From NCBI GenBank assembly GCA_903895255.1, contig CAITTG010000092.1:128306-192305 (forward strand): DNA of 64,000 bases, read 5' to 3'. Under the pieces are notes generated by a model. It searched no databases, was not told the origin of the DNA, and saw only the letters and a program-made list of their open reading frames with translations. Both the position numbers and the translations under genes were made by a program. The first letter of the stretch is position 1, and each line of letters opens with the position of its first letter. The DNA comes from an uncultured Verrucomicrobia subdivision 3 bacterium. Lineage in GTDB: Bacteria; Verrucomicrobiota; Verrucomicrobiia; Limisphaerales; UBA11358. Positions 19,375 to 29,200 of the stretch are shown piece by piece.

Positions 19375-20385
19375 ATGGGCGTGCTTAAGACTGCGAAACC
19401 CTTGCTGGCCAGTGACCGCAAGTTTGAACTTGCCGTGACCGCCGCCTTCAGTGAGCGTCCGGCCTGGCGGAGCGTGGGCGATGGCTGGCGGCATATCCAT
19501 GGCAGCATGCGTGGAACCGGGGTAAGCTTCGAGTGGCATGACTTCACGGTGCAGGGCGACTTCGACTGGGGCCAGAGCTTTCATCCCGGTAGCGTGGAGG
19601 TGTGTTTGAATCTGGAAGGGCATGGCCATGTGACCGGTAACGGGCGCGCGGCGGACTTCTCCCCTTTGACGGTGGGGTTTTACCGGCGCGGGGAACAACC
19701 GCTGCCCGCTGTGCGCGCCGCCGGTCAGCGGCATCAATTTCTCACGGTGGAAATGTCCTTCGATTTCCTGCGCCGGCATTTAAGCGAGTTCAGTCTTTCC
19801 CTGCATCCCCTCGTGCGTGAAATCCTGGCGGGCCGCGTGGAGAAATCCGCCGTGGCTCCGCCCATGCGCTTGTCCAGTCGGTTGCAGCAGCTCCTGGCCA
19901 GCTTGCGGGAAACCCCGGTGCTGGCGCTGGCGCAGTCGGTGTGGTACCAGGCCAAGGCGATGGAGGTGGCGGCGGAATTGTTTTTTGTCACCCCGGACGA
20001 ACAGGAACTGTTCTGCCAGCGCCAGAAGCGGCTTTCCTCCGAGCGGGTCGAAAAAGTGGTTGCGTTGCTCCGGGAAAAACTCGCGGCCCCCCCCAACCTG
20101 GAGGAGATTGGCAAATTTGTGGGGTGCAGTCCCTTTCACCTCAGCCGGACCTTCTCGGCCGAAACGGGCCTGACGATTCCCCAATACATCCGCCAGCTCC
20201 GGCTGGAGCGGGCCGCGGAATTATTGCGCTCCGGCAAATTCAACGTCACCGAGGCCGCGCTGGAGGTGGGCTATAACAGCCTGAGCCATTTCAGCCAGGC
20301 GTTCCATGAGGCCTTCGGGTGCTGTCCGGGACTGTATCCACTGCGGACACCGACGCAAAAAAACAACGCTGGCAACGGGAAGTGA
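19375..20385 (+). CDS. AraC-family transcriptional regulator
   Basis: A 336-residue regulator. The N-terminal 210 residues form an effector or dimerisation region with no recognised signature; the C-terminal ~100 residues carry the double helix-turn-helix: LEEIGKFVGCSPFHLSRTFS is the first and VTEAALEVGYNSLSHFSQAF the second, ending with the conserved F..CPG.YP segment. It converges with the reductase gene, whose stop codon abuts this one (TGATTA at 20383-20388). The ligand and targets cannot be told from sequence; iron-chelate-type regulators have a similar layout (HDFTVQGDFDWGQSFHPG), which is a weak suggestion only. Confidence 0.9.
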   Translation: MGVLKTAKPLLASDRKFELAVTAAFSERPAWRSVGDGWRHIHGSMRGTGVSFEWHDFTVQGDFDWGQSFHPGSVEVCLNLEGHGHVTGNGRAADFSPLTVGFYRRGEQPLPAVRAAGQRHQFLTVEMSFDFLRRHLSEFSLSLHPLVREILAGRVEKSAVAPPMRLSSRLQQLLASLRETPVLALAQSVWYQAKAMEVAAELFFVTPDEQELFCQRQKRLSSERVEKVVALLREKLAAPPNLEEIGKFVGCSPFHLSRTFSAETGLTIPQYIRQLRLERAAELLRSGKFNVTEAALEVGYNSLSHFSQAFHEAFGCCPGLYPLRTPTQKNNAGNGK

Positions 20386-21552
20386 TTAGCGCACGCCGAG
20401 TAATTTTAGATAACTCCACGGATTTTTCACGGCCGCCTGATAGCCACGCTCGCCCATAACCACCCGGGCGGCAAATTGGGTCAGGCGGGGCCCCTGCCAG
20501 CGAAAAGCCCAGTGCCGCAAGCGCGGATGGTGATAGATGAATTTTGCCAGCCACCGTCCGGCTCGCAGATCGCCCAATATTTGCGTTTCCAGCAATTCTT
20601 GATAACGACGAGCCACCCGGGACGGGTCGGGCGCCCCATCCTCAATCGCTTGGGCGGCCAATCGGGCACTCCCCAGGGCGTGGGAAATGCCCTCAGCGGT
20701 GATGGGGTCAACCAGGCCGGCGGCGTCGCCCGCCAGCAGCACCCGGCCCCGGGCCAAAGGTTCCCGCCGGGGTTCCAGGGGAATCACATAGCCATGTTTC
20801 TCCACCCGTTCCCATCCCTGAATGCCCAGACTGCGCAGATAGTTCTCCAAGTGCGCCGCCAAGTTCACCGGGGTCCGCACCGTGCTCAGGATGCCGACCG
20901 AAAGATGATTCCGTTTGGGAAAAACCCAGGCATAGCCCGCCGCGATAAAACCAAAATCAAAACGCGCGGTTTCCCGGAACCGGGCAAACTCCGCCGGTGG
21001 CAGGAACAATTCCCATTCAATGGCGGGCGCGAGACTGGCCAGGGGCGACCAACCGCAGGCTTTGGCAGTGAGGCTCTGGGCCCCATCGGCGGCGACCACG
21101 AAGCGCGCTTGAAAAGTCCCCTGTCCGGTGGCGAGTTCAACGAAATCCGGCCGGGGGACGACCGCCGTTACCGGACAACCGTCCAGCAACCGGGCACCAG
21201 CCGCTTGCGCCTCCCGGGCCAGGAGTTGGTCGAGTTCGGCGCGCATGACCATGCGGACCAGTGGCTCCGCGCGAGTGGCGGTGAACTGGAGCCCCTCGCC
21301 GTGGAAATGCAGTTGCACGTAATTAAACGACGTTTCCACCACGGCGGCGGCCGACGCTGGCAAGAAGTGGAAGGCGCGGTTCAAAATGCCGCCGCCACAG
21401 GTCTTATAACGGGGCAAAACAGCTTTTTCCAGCAGGAGCACGGAGTGGCCACGCCGGGCCAGTTCGGCGGCGGCCATGCTGCCGGCCGGTCCGGAACCAA
21501 CCACGGCAACGTCGTAGATTATGCTTCCAGGGGTGTTCAAAGGCCGCTTCAC
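20386..21552 (-). CDS. FAD-dependent geranylgeranyl-reductase-family oxidoreductase
   Basis: A 388-residue flavoprotein. The N-terminal VAVVGSGPAGSMAAAELARR is the dinucleotide-binding motif, followed by LLEKAVLPRYKTCGGGI. The later AGDAAGLVDPITAEGISHAL is the second FAD contact typical of geranylgeranyl reductase-like proteins, which reduce prenyl chains of lipids or quinones. The actual substrate is unknown. The start is GTG, within a GTGA overlap with the upstream TAXI-type gene, so it is the last gene of the lut operon. Its grouping with lactate-oxidation proteins suggests a quinone- or electron-transfer-linked role, but that is inference. Confidence 0.82.
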   Translation of the reverse strand: MKRPLNTPGSIIYDVAVVGSGPAGSMAAAELARRGHSVLLLEKAVLPRYKTCGGGILNRAFHFLPASAAAVVETSFNYVQLHFHGEGLQFTATRAEPLVRMVMRAELDQLLAREAQAAGARLLDGCPVTAVVPRPDFVELATGQGTFQARFVVAADGAQSLTAKACGWSPLASLAPAIEWELFLPPAEFARFRETARFDFGFIAAGYAWVFPKRNHLSVGILSTVRTPVNLAAHLENYLRSLGIQGWERVEKHGYVIPLEPRREPLARGRVLLAGDAAGLVDPITAEGISHALGSARLAAQAIEDGAPDPSRVARRYQELLETQILGDLRAGRWLAKFIYHHPRLRHWAFRWQGPRLTQFAARVVMGERGYQAAVKNPWSYLKLLGVR

Positions 21553-22931
21553 ACGTCCGGTGGCTCATCCCCCCCGCCGGCCAATTCGCGGACCAGGCTG
21601 ATATGACCCCGCAAACCATAAAACTGGTCGGCGAGAAACGCAGGCACCTTGAGTTTGCTGACTTCCGCCTCGATCCCATCCAGCCGTTGGAGCAGGGTCT
21701 GCCGCCGCGCGGGGTCCGTTTCCCGGATCAGCTCGCGCTCCAGCACCAGCAGGGCGCGGTACCAGCGATAGATGCGCGACTGGTTGCGCCAGCGATAGAG
21801 GTGCGGAATGCTGCGGAGAATGGGAATCAGGATAACAATCACCGGCACAAATACCACCAGTATGCGACTGGTGAGACTCGCCACCCAGAATGGCAGGTGG
21901 CTGTAAAAAAAGCCGCTGCCCGACTTGTAAAAGCGGGCGGCATCCTCGCTGAGGGGGATGTCGTGGGCCAGCGGCGCGGGAAACTCGCCTTTGTGCTGCA
22001 ACAGGCTGGCGTTGCCGTGGACTTCCTGCGCGGCCTTGAGCAACAGATCGGACAACGCCGGATGCAGGCTGGGCCGGGCGACCAGTTCCACCGTGGGACC
22101 GATGAGATAAACATCCTGCGGCGGCAGATTGCGGCCAAAATCAATTCCGCCCCGCGGCAGTTTTAGCACACTCAAGTAAGTGAATCGGCGGGTATAGGCT
22201 TCGGCCTGGGGAAAATTGAGCAGGTGAATATCCGGCGTCTGCATCAACTGGCGGATCACCGCCGAGGAGGCGTCCTCCCCCATCAAAAAAACGGCGTCCA
22301 CCGTCCCGGCCAGCAATCCCTGGGCAGCCATGGTGGCATCCCAATCCAACAGCGGGGTTGATCCTCCGGGAGCAATGCCGTTGGCGGCCAGCAGGGTTTT
22401 CACCAGGGCACGGGTGCCACTACCAGGCGGGCCAATGGCCAGGCGATGACCCGCAAGTCCTGCCAGGGTGTCCACGTTGGTGCCGCGATAGAAGACCAGC
22501 AATGGCTGGTAGGAAACACTTCCCAGGGAAACCAACTCGCTATCGTTTTCGTTGGTGATGCCACCCTGTACGAACCCGACATCCACCTTAACCTTGGGAT
22601 CAGCCAGGCGCCGCAAATTATCGAGCGAACCACGCGAGGGCAGGATTTTTAATTTGACCCCCTCCTTTTTCAGAAATTCGGCATACTTGCAGGCGTTGGT
22701 GTAAAAAATACTGCCTTCCGGTCCGCTGGTAATGGTGATGGTCCCGGGCGGCGCGGAATGGATGAAAAAAAACACCGATCCAACCAGCAGCAATCCCGTC
22801 ACCCCCAGCAGGGTGATGGCCATTGCCCGACTCAGGCCAAAGCTCTCCATGACCATCGTCAGCAGGCTGGGCCGGGGGGTCGCCGGGTTTGCGGGATCGA
22901 CCACTGCGGGCTTTGGTTGGGATTTGCTCAT
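21549..22931 (-). CDS. TAXI-family TRAP-type solute-binding protein with two membrane segments
   Basis: A 460-residue protein. A membrane helix (LLGVTGLLLVGSVFFFI) lies near the N-terminus, followed by a periplasmic binding domain of the TAXI type (TITSGPEGSIFYTNACKYAE, VDVGFVQGG, LAIGPPGSGTRALVKTLL). A C-terminal helix (ILVVFVPVIVILIPILRSIP) is followed by a charged tail. Starting at MSKSQPKP (22931) avoids overlap with lutC; an upstream start at 22958 is possible. No TRAP permease subunit lies nearby, which is unusual for a solute-binding protein, so it may act as a membrane-tethered sensor or use a distant permease. The overlap with the downstream reductase indicates co-translation. Confidence 0.83.
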   Translation of the reverse strand: MSKSQPKPAVVDPANPATPRPSLLTMVMESFGLSRAMAITLLGVTGLLLVGSVFFFIHSAPPGTITITSGPEGSIFYTNACKYAEFLKKEGVKLKILPSRGSLDNLRRLADPKVKVDVGFVQGGITNENDSELVSLGSVSYQPLLVFYRGTNVDTLAGLAGHRLAIGPPGSGTRALVKTLLAANGIAPGGSTPLLDWDATMAAQGLLAGTVDAVFLMGEDASSAVIRQLMQTPDIHLLNFPQAEAYTRRFTYLSVLKLPRGGIDFGRNLPPQDVYLIGPTVELVARPSLHPALSDLLLKAAQEVHGNASLLQHKGEFPAPLAHDIPLSEDAARFYKSGSGFFYSHLPFWVASLTSRILVVFVPVIVILIPILRSIPHLYRWRNQSRIYRWYRALLVLERELIRETDPARRQTLLQRLDGIEAEVSKLKVPAFLADQFYGLRGHISLVRELAGGGDEPPDV

Positions 22932-22948
22932 CAATGCCTGCGAACGCG

Positions 22949-23677
22949 TTAAACGCAAAAAATCGTCAGCTTCTTTGGCCCATGCGCGCCGAGCACGAGA
23001 ATCCGCTCAATATCCCCGGTGCGACTGGGACCGGTGATGAAACTCATCATGCTGGGAAATTCCGGGGCGTATTTCGCCTGGAGCAACGCAAAAGCAGCGG
23101 GCAGGTCGGCCACCAACTGGCTGCGCCGCGCGATCACCACGTGATGCGGCGGCAGCACCGACAAGGCGCGTCCACCCGCACTCCTGCTGGTGACCAGCAC
23201 GCTGCCGGTCTGGGCGATGAGCGCGTCACATTCGGTAACCCCGGCATCGCACTGCTCCATTGCCAAAACATCGTACCCCCGGTCGGTCCAGCAAACCGGC
23301 CGGTCGAGGGCGGCGCAGGCCTGGCTGGATAATTCCGCCTGGTGGCTGGCAACGCGCTGCCAGTTCTCAGCGTCACGAAGTTGCCCCAAAGCAGTGCTCA
23401 AGTCCTGCCAACTGGCAAACAACTGAAAATTCGCCTTGAGGTCGGCGGCGTTTTGGGCAAACAGGGCCAGTTGCTCCTCAAAGCTGCCTCCCACCTTGGG
23501 CAGCCAGCGGCGGGCTTCACTGGCGGCGGGATCGTGGCCGGCGGACCTGGCGGCAATGCCCCCCGGCGTCAATCCCGTGTGCGGCTTGCCACCGGGTTCG
23601 GCGTGGGAGCCCGGGCGGGGAGCCGCCGTTTGCAAGGCTTCGCGAATGCGCGCCAGGATTTTTTTACGTTCGCTCAT
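22949..23677 (-). CDS. lutC: Lactate utilisation protein C (LUD domain)
   Basis: A 242-residue LUD-domain protein, third component of the LutABC L-lactate oxidation complex. Recognisable segments are CDALIAQTGSVLVTSRSAGG and LSVLPPHHVVIARRSQLV, then FITGPSRTGDIERILVLGAHGP, the strongly conserved LUD signature. The start MSERKKILARIREAL at 23677 overlaps the lutB stop as ATGA. Position after lutB is the standard lutABC order. Function is by family and context. Confidence 0.93.
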   Translation of the reverse strand: MSERKKILARIREALQTAAPRPGSHAEPGGKPHTGLTPGGIAARSAGHDPAASEARRWLPKVGGSFEEQLALFAQNAADLKANFQLFASWQDLSTALGQLRDAENWQRVASHQAELSSQACAALDRPVCWTDRGYDVLAMEQCDAGVTECDALIAQTGSVLVTSRSAGGRALSVLPPHHVVIARRSQLVADLPAAFALLQAKYAPEFPSMMSFITGPSRTGDIERILVLGAHGPKKLTIFCV

Positions 23678-25068
23678 GCGCGGTTCCTCCACCAGTCCTG
23701 AAATGACTCCAACGGCTGCGCCGGCAAATCACGGGTTTTGGTCCAGGCTTGGGCCGGGTCCAGCGCGGAGCCTTTGACCAGGCGTTGCAACGGCTGGGTG
23801 AGCCAGCCGACCTTTTTGGCCAGCGACCACAGGACCGGGTCGCCGGCGATGATCCCAAAGATCTGGTAACCCAAGCGCTCCAGAAAATCCGGTTTCTCCT
23901 TGGCGGCATTCCGACGGTTGTGGAGCAAGTGATGGTGCAAGTCAATCTTCACCGGACAGGCCTCGGTGCAGGCCCCACATAGCGAGGAGGCGCCGGAGAG
24001 GTGTTTCCAATCCTGCAAACCGCGCAAGTGCGGGGTGATGACCGAACCGACCGGGCCGGAATAAGTGGTGCCATAAGTATGGCCGCCCACGTTGCGAAAG
24101 ATCGGGCAAACATTCAGGCACGCGCCGCAGCGGATGCAATGGAGGGCGTCGCGCTGCTCGGGATCAGCCAGCAGTTCCGTGCGCAAATTATCCAGCAGCA
24201 CCACATGCCATTCCTCGGGTCCATCCGCCTCCCCCGGCTGGCGCGGACCGGCATACATGGTGTTATAGCAGGTCAACGGCTGGCCCGCCCCGGCGGTGGC
24301 GAGCATGGGCAGGAACAGTGCCAGATCTTCCAGTTTGGGGAGCACTTTCTCGATGCCAATGAGCGTCACCATGGTTTTGGGCAGCGCGGCCGTGAGCCGC
24401 GCGTTGCCCTCGTTTTCCGTGATGCTGATCATGCCGGTTTCGGCAATGGCAAAGTTACCGCCCGTGAAACCAATGTCCGCCGTGATGTATTTGTGCCGCA
24501 TCACACGCCGGGCCACCATGGTCAGTTCCTCCGGGCTGTCGGTGGACGTGCTGCCCAGTTCCTTGGCAAACAATTCCCGGATCTGACCACGCGTCAGATG
24601 CATGGAGGGGAAGACAATGTGATAAGGCGCCTCGCCCCGAAGTTGGACAATAAATTCCCCCAGATCGGATTCCACCACTTCAAACCCGGCCTTTTCCAAG
24701 GCGTCATTGAGATGAATTTCCTCGGAGGTCATCGCCTTGGACTTGATGATGGAACGCGCCTGCTTGGCGGCGACGATGCCCAAAATAATTTCCCGCGCCT
24801 GCACGCCATTGCTGGCCCAGTGGACCTTGGTGCCGCGCGCCTCGAGCTTGGCGACCAGTTGTTCCAAATGCGTGTCCAGGTGGTTGATGGCCCGCCATTT
24901 GGTGGTGGCAGCGGTCTGGCGGGCGGATTCCCAGCTTTGGAAGGCGGCCTTGCGCCGGTCACGGGCGATCTCGTAATTACCCAGCGCCGTGCGAATGAAC
25001 TGCCGCTGCCGGGTGTCCGCTGTGACGCGTCCCGCCGCTGCCTTGAATTGCGCGACATTCGTGCTCAT
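23674..25068 (-). CDS. lutB: Iron-sulfur lactate utilisation protein B
   Basis: A 464-residue protein with an N-terminal LUD-like region and a C-terminal ferredoxin-like region. Two [4Fe-4S] motifs are visible: CIRCGACLNVCPIFR and CGACTEACPVKIDLHHHLL. LSITENEGNARLT-type residues (ISITENEGNARL) mark the conserved central segment. It is predicted to pass electrons in L-lactate oxidation to pyruvate together with LutA and LutC. It overlaps lutA by 4 bp at 25065-25068 and lutC by 4 bp, so the three are translationally coupled. Confidence 0.94.
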   Translation of the reverse strand: MSTNVAQFKAAAGRVTADTRQRQFIRTALGNYEIARDRRKAAFQSWESARQTAATTKWRAINHLDTHLEQLVAKLEARGTKVHWASNGVQAREIILGIVAAKQARSIIKSKAMTSEEIHLNDALEKAGFEVVESDLGEFIVQLRGEAPYHIVFPSMHLTRGQIRELFAKELGSTSTDSPEELTMVARRVMRHKYITADIGFTGGNFAIAETGMISITENEGNARLTAALPKTMVTLIGIEKVLPKLEDLALFLPMLATAGAGQPLTCYNTMYAGPRQPGEADGPEEWHVVLLDNLRTELLADPEQRDALHCIRCGACLNVCPIFRNVGGHTYGTTYSGPVGSVITPHLRGLQDWKHLSGASSLCGACTEACPVKIDLHHHLLHNRRNAAKEKPDFLERLGYQIFGIIAGDPVLWSLAKKVGWLTQPLQRLVKGSALDPAQAWTKTRDLPAQPLESFQDWWRNRA

Positions 25069-25781
25069 AGGTGATTGAGAACCTCAGCCAGATGCAAGGT
25101 TTTGAGCGGTTTGCCCGCGCGGGAGAGCAGACCTTGGATGTGCATGAGGCAACTGGAATCGTTGGAAACAATGTATTCGGCCCCGGTTTCCAGAGCGGAA
25201 CCGCATTTCACGTCGCCCATGGCGGTGGAAATGGCGGGAAACTTCGCTGAGAAGGTCCCCCCAAAGCCGCAACAGGTTTCCGCGTCCTTCATCTCGATTA
25301 ATTCCAAACCCCGCACTTTAGCCAGCAAAGCGCGCGGGGAGTGTTTGATGCCCAGTTCACGCAATCCGTGACAGCCATCATGAAACGTTACTTTGGCCGG
25401 GAGCTGCGCGCCCAAGTCCGTCACCCCCAACTTGCGCACCAGAAATTCGGAAAATTCCCAGGTGCGTTCGGCCACTGACTGGGCCAAGGCCGCCTCGGGC
25501 AGGCCGGCAAATAGCTCCGGATAAAACTTCTTCACCATCGCCCCGCAGGAGCCCGAGCCAATCACCACCGCCTCAGCCTCTTGCAATTGAACCAGCAACT
25601 GCCGGGCCATGGGCCGGGCCTCAGCCCAATAACCGGAATTAAACGGCGGCTGGCCGCAGCACGCCCCTTCCCGCGGGCACACCACCCGATGCCCCAGCCG
25701 CTCCAGGATCTGGACCATGCTGATGGCCGCGCGCGGAAACAGCGCGTCCATGAAACAAGGGACAAACAAGGTAACCGTCAT
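25065..25781 (-). CDS. lutA: Lactate utilisation protein A (CCG-domain Fe-S oxidoreductase)
   Basis: A 238-residue protein with two cysteine-rich CCG domains: GACCGQPPFNSGYW with CGAMVKKFYPELF, and FHDGCHGLRELGI with TCCGFGGTFSAKFP, as in the glycolate oxidase GlcF/LutA family. The start MTVTLFVPCFMDALFP at 25781 fits the family's short N-terminus; an in-frame extension to 25895 is rejected. First gene of the lutABC-TAXI-reductase operon. The promoter must lie in 25782-26290, divergent from the secreted-protein gene at 26291. Confidence 0.93.
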   Translation of the reverse strand: MTVTLFVPCFMDALFPRAAISMVQILERLGHRVVCPREGACCGQPPFNSGYWAEARPMARQLLVQLQEAEAVVIGSGSCGAMVKKFYPELFAGLPEAALAQSVAERTWEFSEFLVRKLGVTDLGAQLPAKVTFHDGCHGLRELGIKHSPRALLAKVRGLELIEMKDAETCCGFGGTFSAKFPAISTAMGDVKCGSALETGAEYIVSNDSSCLMHIQGLLSRAGKPLKTLHLAEVLNHL

Positions 25782-26290
25782 GGCGTGAAAGCCTTTTTCA
25801 TACTCAAGACGTATTGTCCCCCGCGCCGCGTAACGTGTCATTAAAAAAATGTCAGCCCCCGGCTCCCAGGCACGACCTCCAAAGTCTCCGGCCATTCATC
25901 CGACTCCGGTCCCTGCCAGACAAACGCCCCAACCACAATTGGTTAAAACCCGCCAACCCCGCCCGGCGCGGGTCATTTTCTAGTCGCCTCGTCCATTAAT
26001 TGCGCGCGCCCGCCTCCTTCCCGGGGCTGATATCGAGGTGTATAAAATGCGTATTTTGTTGATTTTAAACGTTTTGCAAAATCCAAATCGTCACCCAAAA
26101 TTTTCCAAAAAATTGCTTGCATGACTCTGGCTGAAATGGTTAATTAAGTTCATAGGGAGCAATGATGGCAGTCCGAAATGCCGGAATATTAATTAAAAAC
26201 GATCGCAATCAGCTTTCGGCCAACTGATTGCAACCTGGACAAAACAGACAACTGATACTTGTTTGAAGTGAACCTAACTCAGTAACCAAC
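25782..26290. promoter_or_regulatory. Divergent intergenic region (lut operon / 26291 gene)
   Basis: A 509-bp gap with no gene. The right half is AT-rich compared with the flanks. A possible promoter for the plus-strand gene is TTGCAT at 26117-26122 and TTAATT at 26140-26145 with 17-bp spacing. No clear operator or riboswitch was recognised for the lut operon on the other strand. Confidence 0.35.
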
Positions 26291-29200
26291 ATGAAACTAC
26301 TGCATCGTCTCAAATTCAAATTCCCCATTCTCGGCAAGGCCACGCTGCTGGTCAGCGCTCTGTGCGCGGCGCACACCGCCTCGGCCAATCCATTTGCCTC
26401 TTGTGTCACCGTTACAAATGGAACTGTTCAATTCTATATCAATGAATCCGGTGGCAGTGTGACCGTCACCTATGAGGACGGCTCCACCAACGCCACTTTC
26501 AACGGTGTCACCACGGGTACCAATGTCCCTTCCGGCCTGCAGTCATTTGCCTTGAACGGGCATACCGGTTACTCCATCACCTGTCACAAAAACGGCACGG
26601 GCACGCCCTTTCAGATCAATTCCGGCGGGGGGGCTTATTACGCCTGGGGCACTCCACGCGGGGTGGATGCGAATAAAAACCCGAAGATCGGCAGCACCTT
26701 CGGTCGCGTTTACAACGGTGAAGGCGGGACGGACACGAGCAACCTCCGCTATCGCGGGGTTTACATGCTCTCCCCGGACTTGAGCACCAATTTGGCTCCC
26801 GGCGGCGGGACCAATCCGATGGCGGGCGGGGTTTGGTCGCTGGCCTCCGTCGCAGGCTCGACCTCCGCTCCGTACCATATCACCGTGGGCCCGGACGGCA
26901 ATGTTTACGTCGCGGATTATGCCACCGCCGATGCCACGGTTTATCAGTTTGATCCCACCTTCTCCCAGTACACCAACGTGGTATTGGGTCCGATTGGTGA
27001 AAATCAGGGCTATGCCGCCGGCACTCACGGCGACCCGCCGGGAGTGTTCGTCACGGGTTCCTTGTCAACCAGCAATCTGGTGGTTTATACCTTTGACCCC
27101 GACTTGCCCATTCCTTACGCCGCCGCCCTGTGGTATGTGGATTCCTTTGGCAATAACATCTTTCACACCGGCAGTGAGGGTCAAACCACCCCTGGCTTTT
27201 TCAACAACGTCCTCAAATACAACATTGGTTCGGGGCTGACCACGAGTACCAACAGTTCGACCAACGTCTATGGCGGGTTAACCCTCTGGACCAACGCCCC
27301 CAACATGGGCGTGTGCCTGGGTTTGCCCACCTTTCAAGACTCCCAAATCGGCGACGTGGCGGTGGAAACCAATGGCTACGTCGTGGCCGAATATCCTCGT
27401 GCCAATTTCTCCGACGGTGACATTCAAGTTTACGACACAAATTTCAATTTGATTTACACCTCTCTCCAGCCCAATGGCACGGATCCGTTTAATAACACGG
27501 GCAGCCGCGCTTACGGCGGGGTGCGAATTTCGCCGGACAACCAGTATCTATTGTCGGTCACCATCAACAACCAAATAAACGTATGCTTCCTCACCAACGG
27601 CATCCCGGATGTTTCCAGCATGATCGTCATGAACACCGTCTCGGCCACCGGCAATTCCCGTGGCTGCGCGTTTGATGCGGCGGACAACATTATCTTCAAC
27701 AGCTCCGGTGCGGGCAAATTGGAATATTACTCCCTCGGTTACACCTCCACCACGGTGTACACGAATGACATTACGGGTACCAACGGCGCGTTTTTCTTCT
27801 CCTTGCCGCCCGTGACCGCCTCGCTGGCGATTTCCCAGGCCACCGCCTCGCAAAACTACGGCACACCCACCCCGGCCGTCTTCAGCATCTCGCTCAACAC
27901 CAATTCCCTGTCCGTGCCCGTAACGGTTAATTACTCCCTCACCGGCCCCGCCACCAATGGCGTGAATTTCACCATCAACACCGGACCTGACGCCAATGGC
28001 GTGATTATCAAAACCAACTCCGTGACCTTCCCGGCGGGCACTTATCCCAGTGGTAACTGGACGACCACGGTTACCATCACCCCGACCGCCTCGCCCGTGA
28101 GTGGGCCGACCTTTGTGGAAAGCCTCATCCTCAATGGCGGCACCACGTATATTCCGGCCGAACCGGTCAGCGGATATATCACCATCTTAAACACCGGCCC
28201 GCAGACGCTGCTCTTGTCCGCCTCCAGCACCGGCTCAACGTTGAATCGGGCGGTGGCCAATGATTATGCCGAGTTCATCATCACCCGCTACGGGGATGTC
28301 AGTGTTCCTTCCTACACCGTCACCAATATTAATTACGGTGGGACGGCCGTTTTCGGGGTCGATTTCACCGCCGGCGCGCAGTCGCTGACCACCACGCCGG
28401 TCGATGGCTCGCCGGGCATCACCATTTACTCCGGGGGTTCCTCGTTTACTAATATCATTGGAAATCCCGTGCCCCGGACCAACCCTTATCAGACCCCGAC
28501 CAATGTCCTCATCACCCTTAGCCTGGCCAATGCCGTCACGGGCACCACGCTCACCAGTTCGGAAGGCGTGGCCTACACCGTCAATCCGGCCACGGTCACC
28601 CTGACGGAATTGGATAATGCCATCGGCGCCGAAGTGGTGCTCTGGTCCAATCCGCTCACCAACGCGGCCGACAGCGTCAACTGGACGGTAACCTTTGCCT
28701 CCACCGCGTTGAATACCAATACTGTGCTGCCGGTGGTTGTTCCTAATTATCTCAACACCTCGCCGGACGCCCTGGCAAATGGTGGGACCAACGACTATCA
28801 AGTGACTTTCGGCCATCCTGTGGCTGCGGATGGTATCAGTCCTTCTGCTGCCATGACGGCCAAAGGCTGGACGACCGCCCTCAAAGCAACGGTGGAGAAC
28901 GGCATTCCCGCTCCGGCCGGGGTTAACATCTTCCCGCAAGGGGTCATCTGTCAGGGCAACTATGCCGTCCGCTTCAGCATGTACTTGCAGCTCTTTGACC
29001 GGGCCGTTAACAACCCCTATTATTCGGGCACGGTGGACCGCCAGTACGCCGTGTTTGGGATTGATACCAAGGGCACCAATTGCGACTGGCGCCCGGCGGC
29101 GAACGTGGTGCCCGGCACCGGCAGCGGGATGACCAACTCGGACGGCATCTGGTTTGCCATAGACGCCGGCATTGATGCGCAAACCCCGGCCGACTTCGAC

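Noticed and set aside
20476-21606. 376-codon plus-strand frame over the flavoprotein and TAXI genes
   Set aside because: The minus-strand reading has clear FAD motifs; the plus-strand product has no recognisable domain and crosses two genes.
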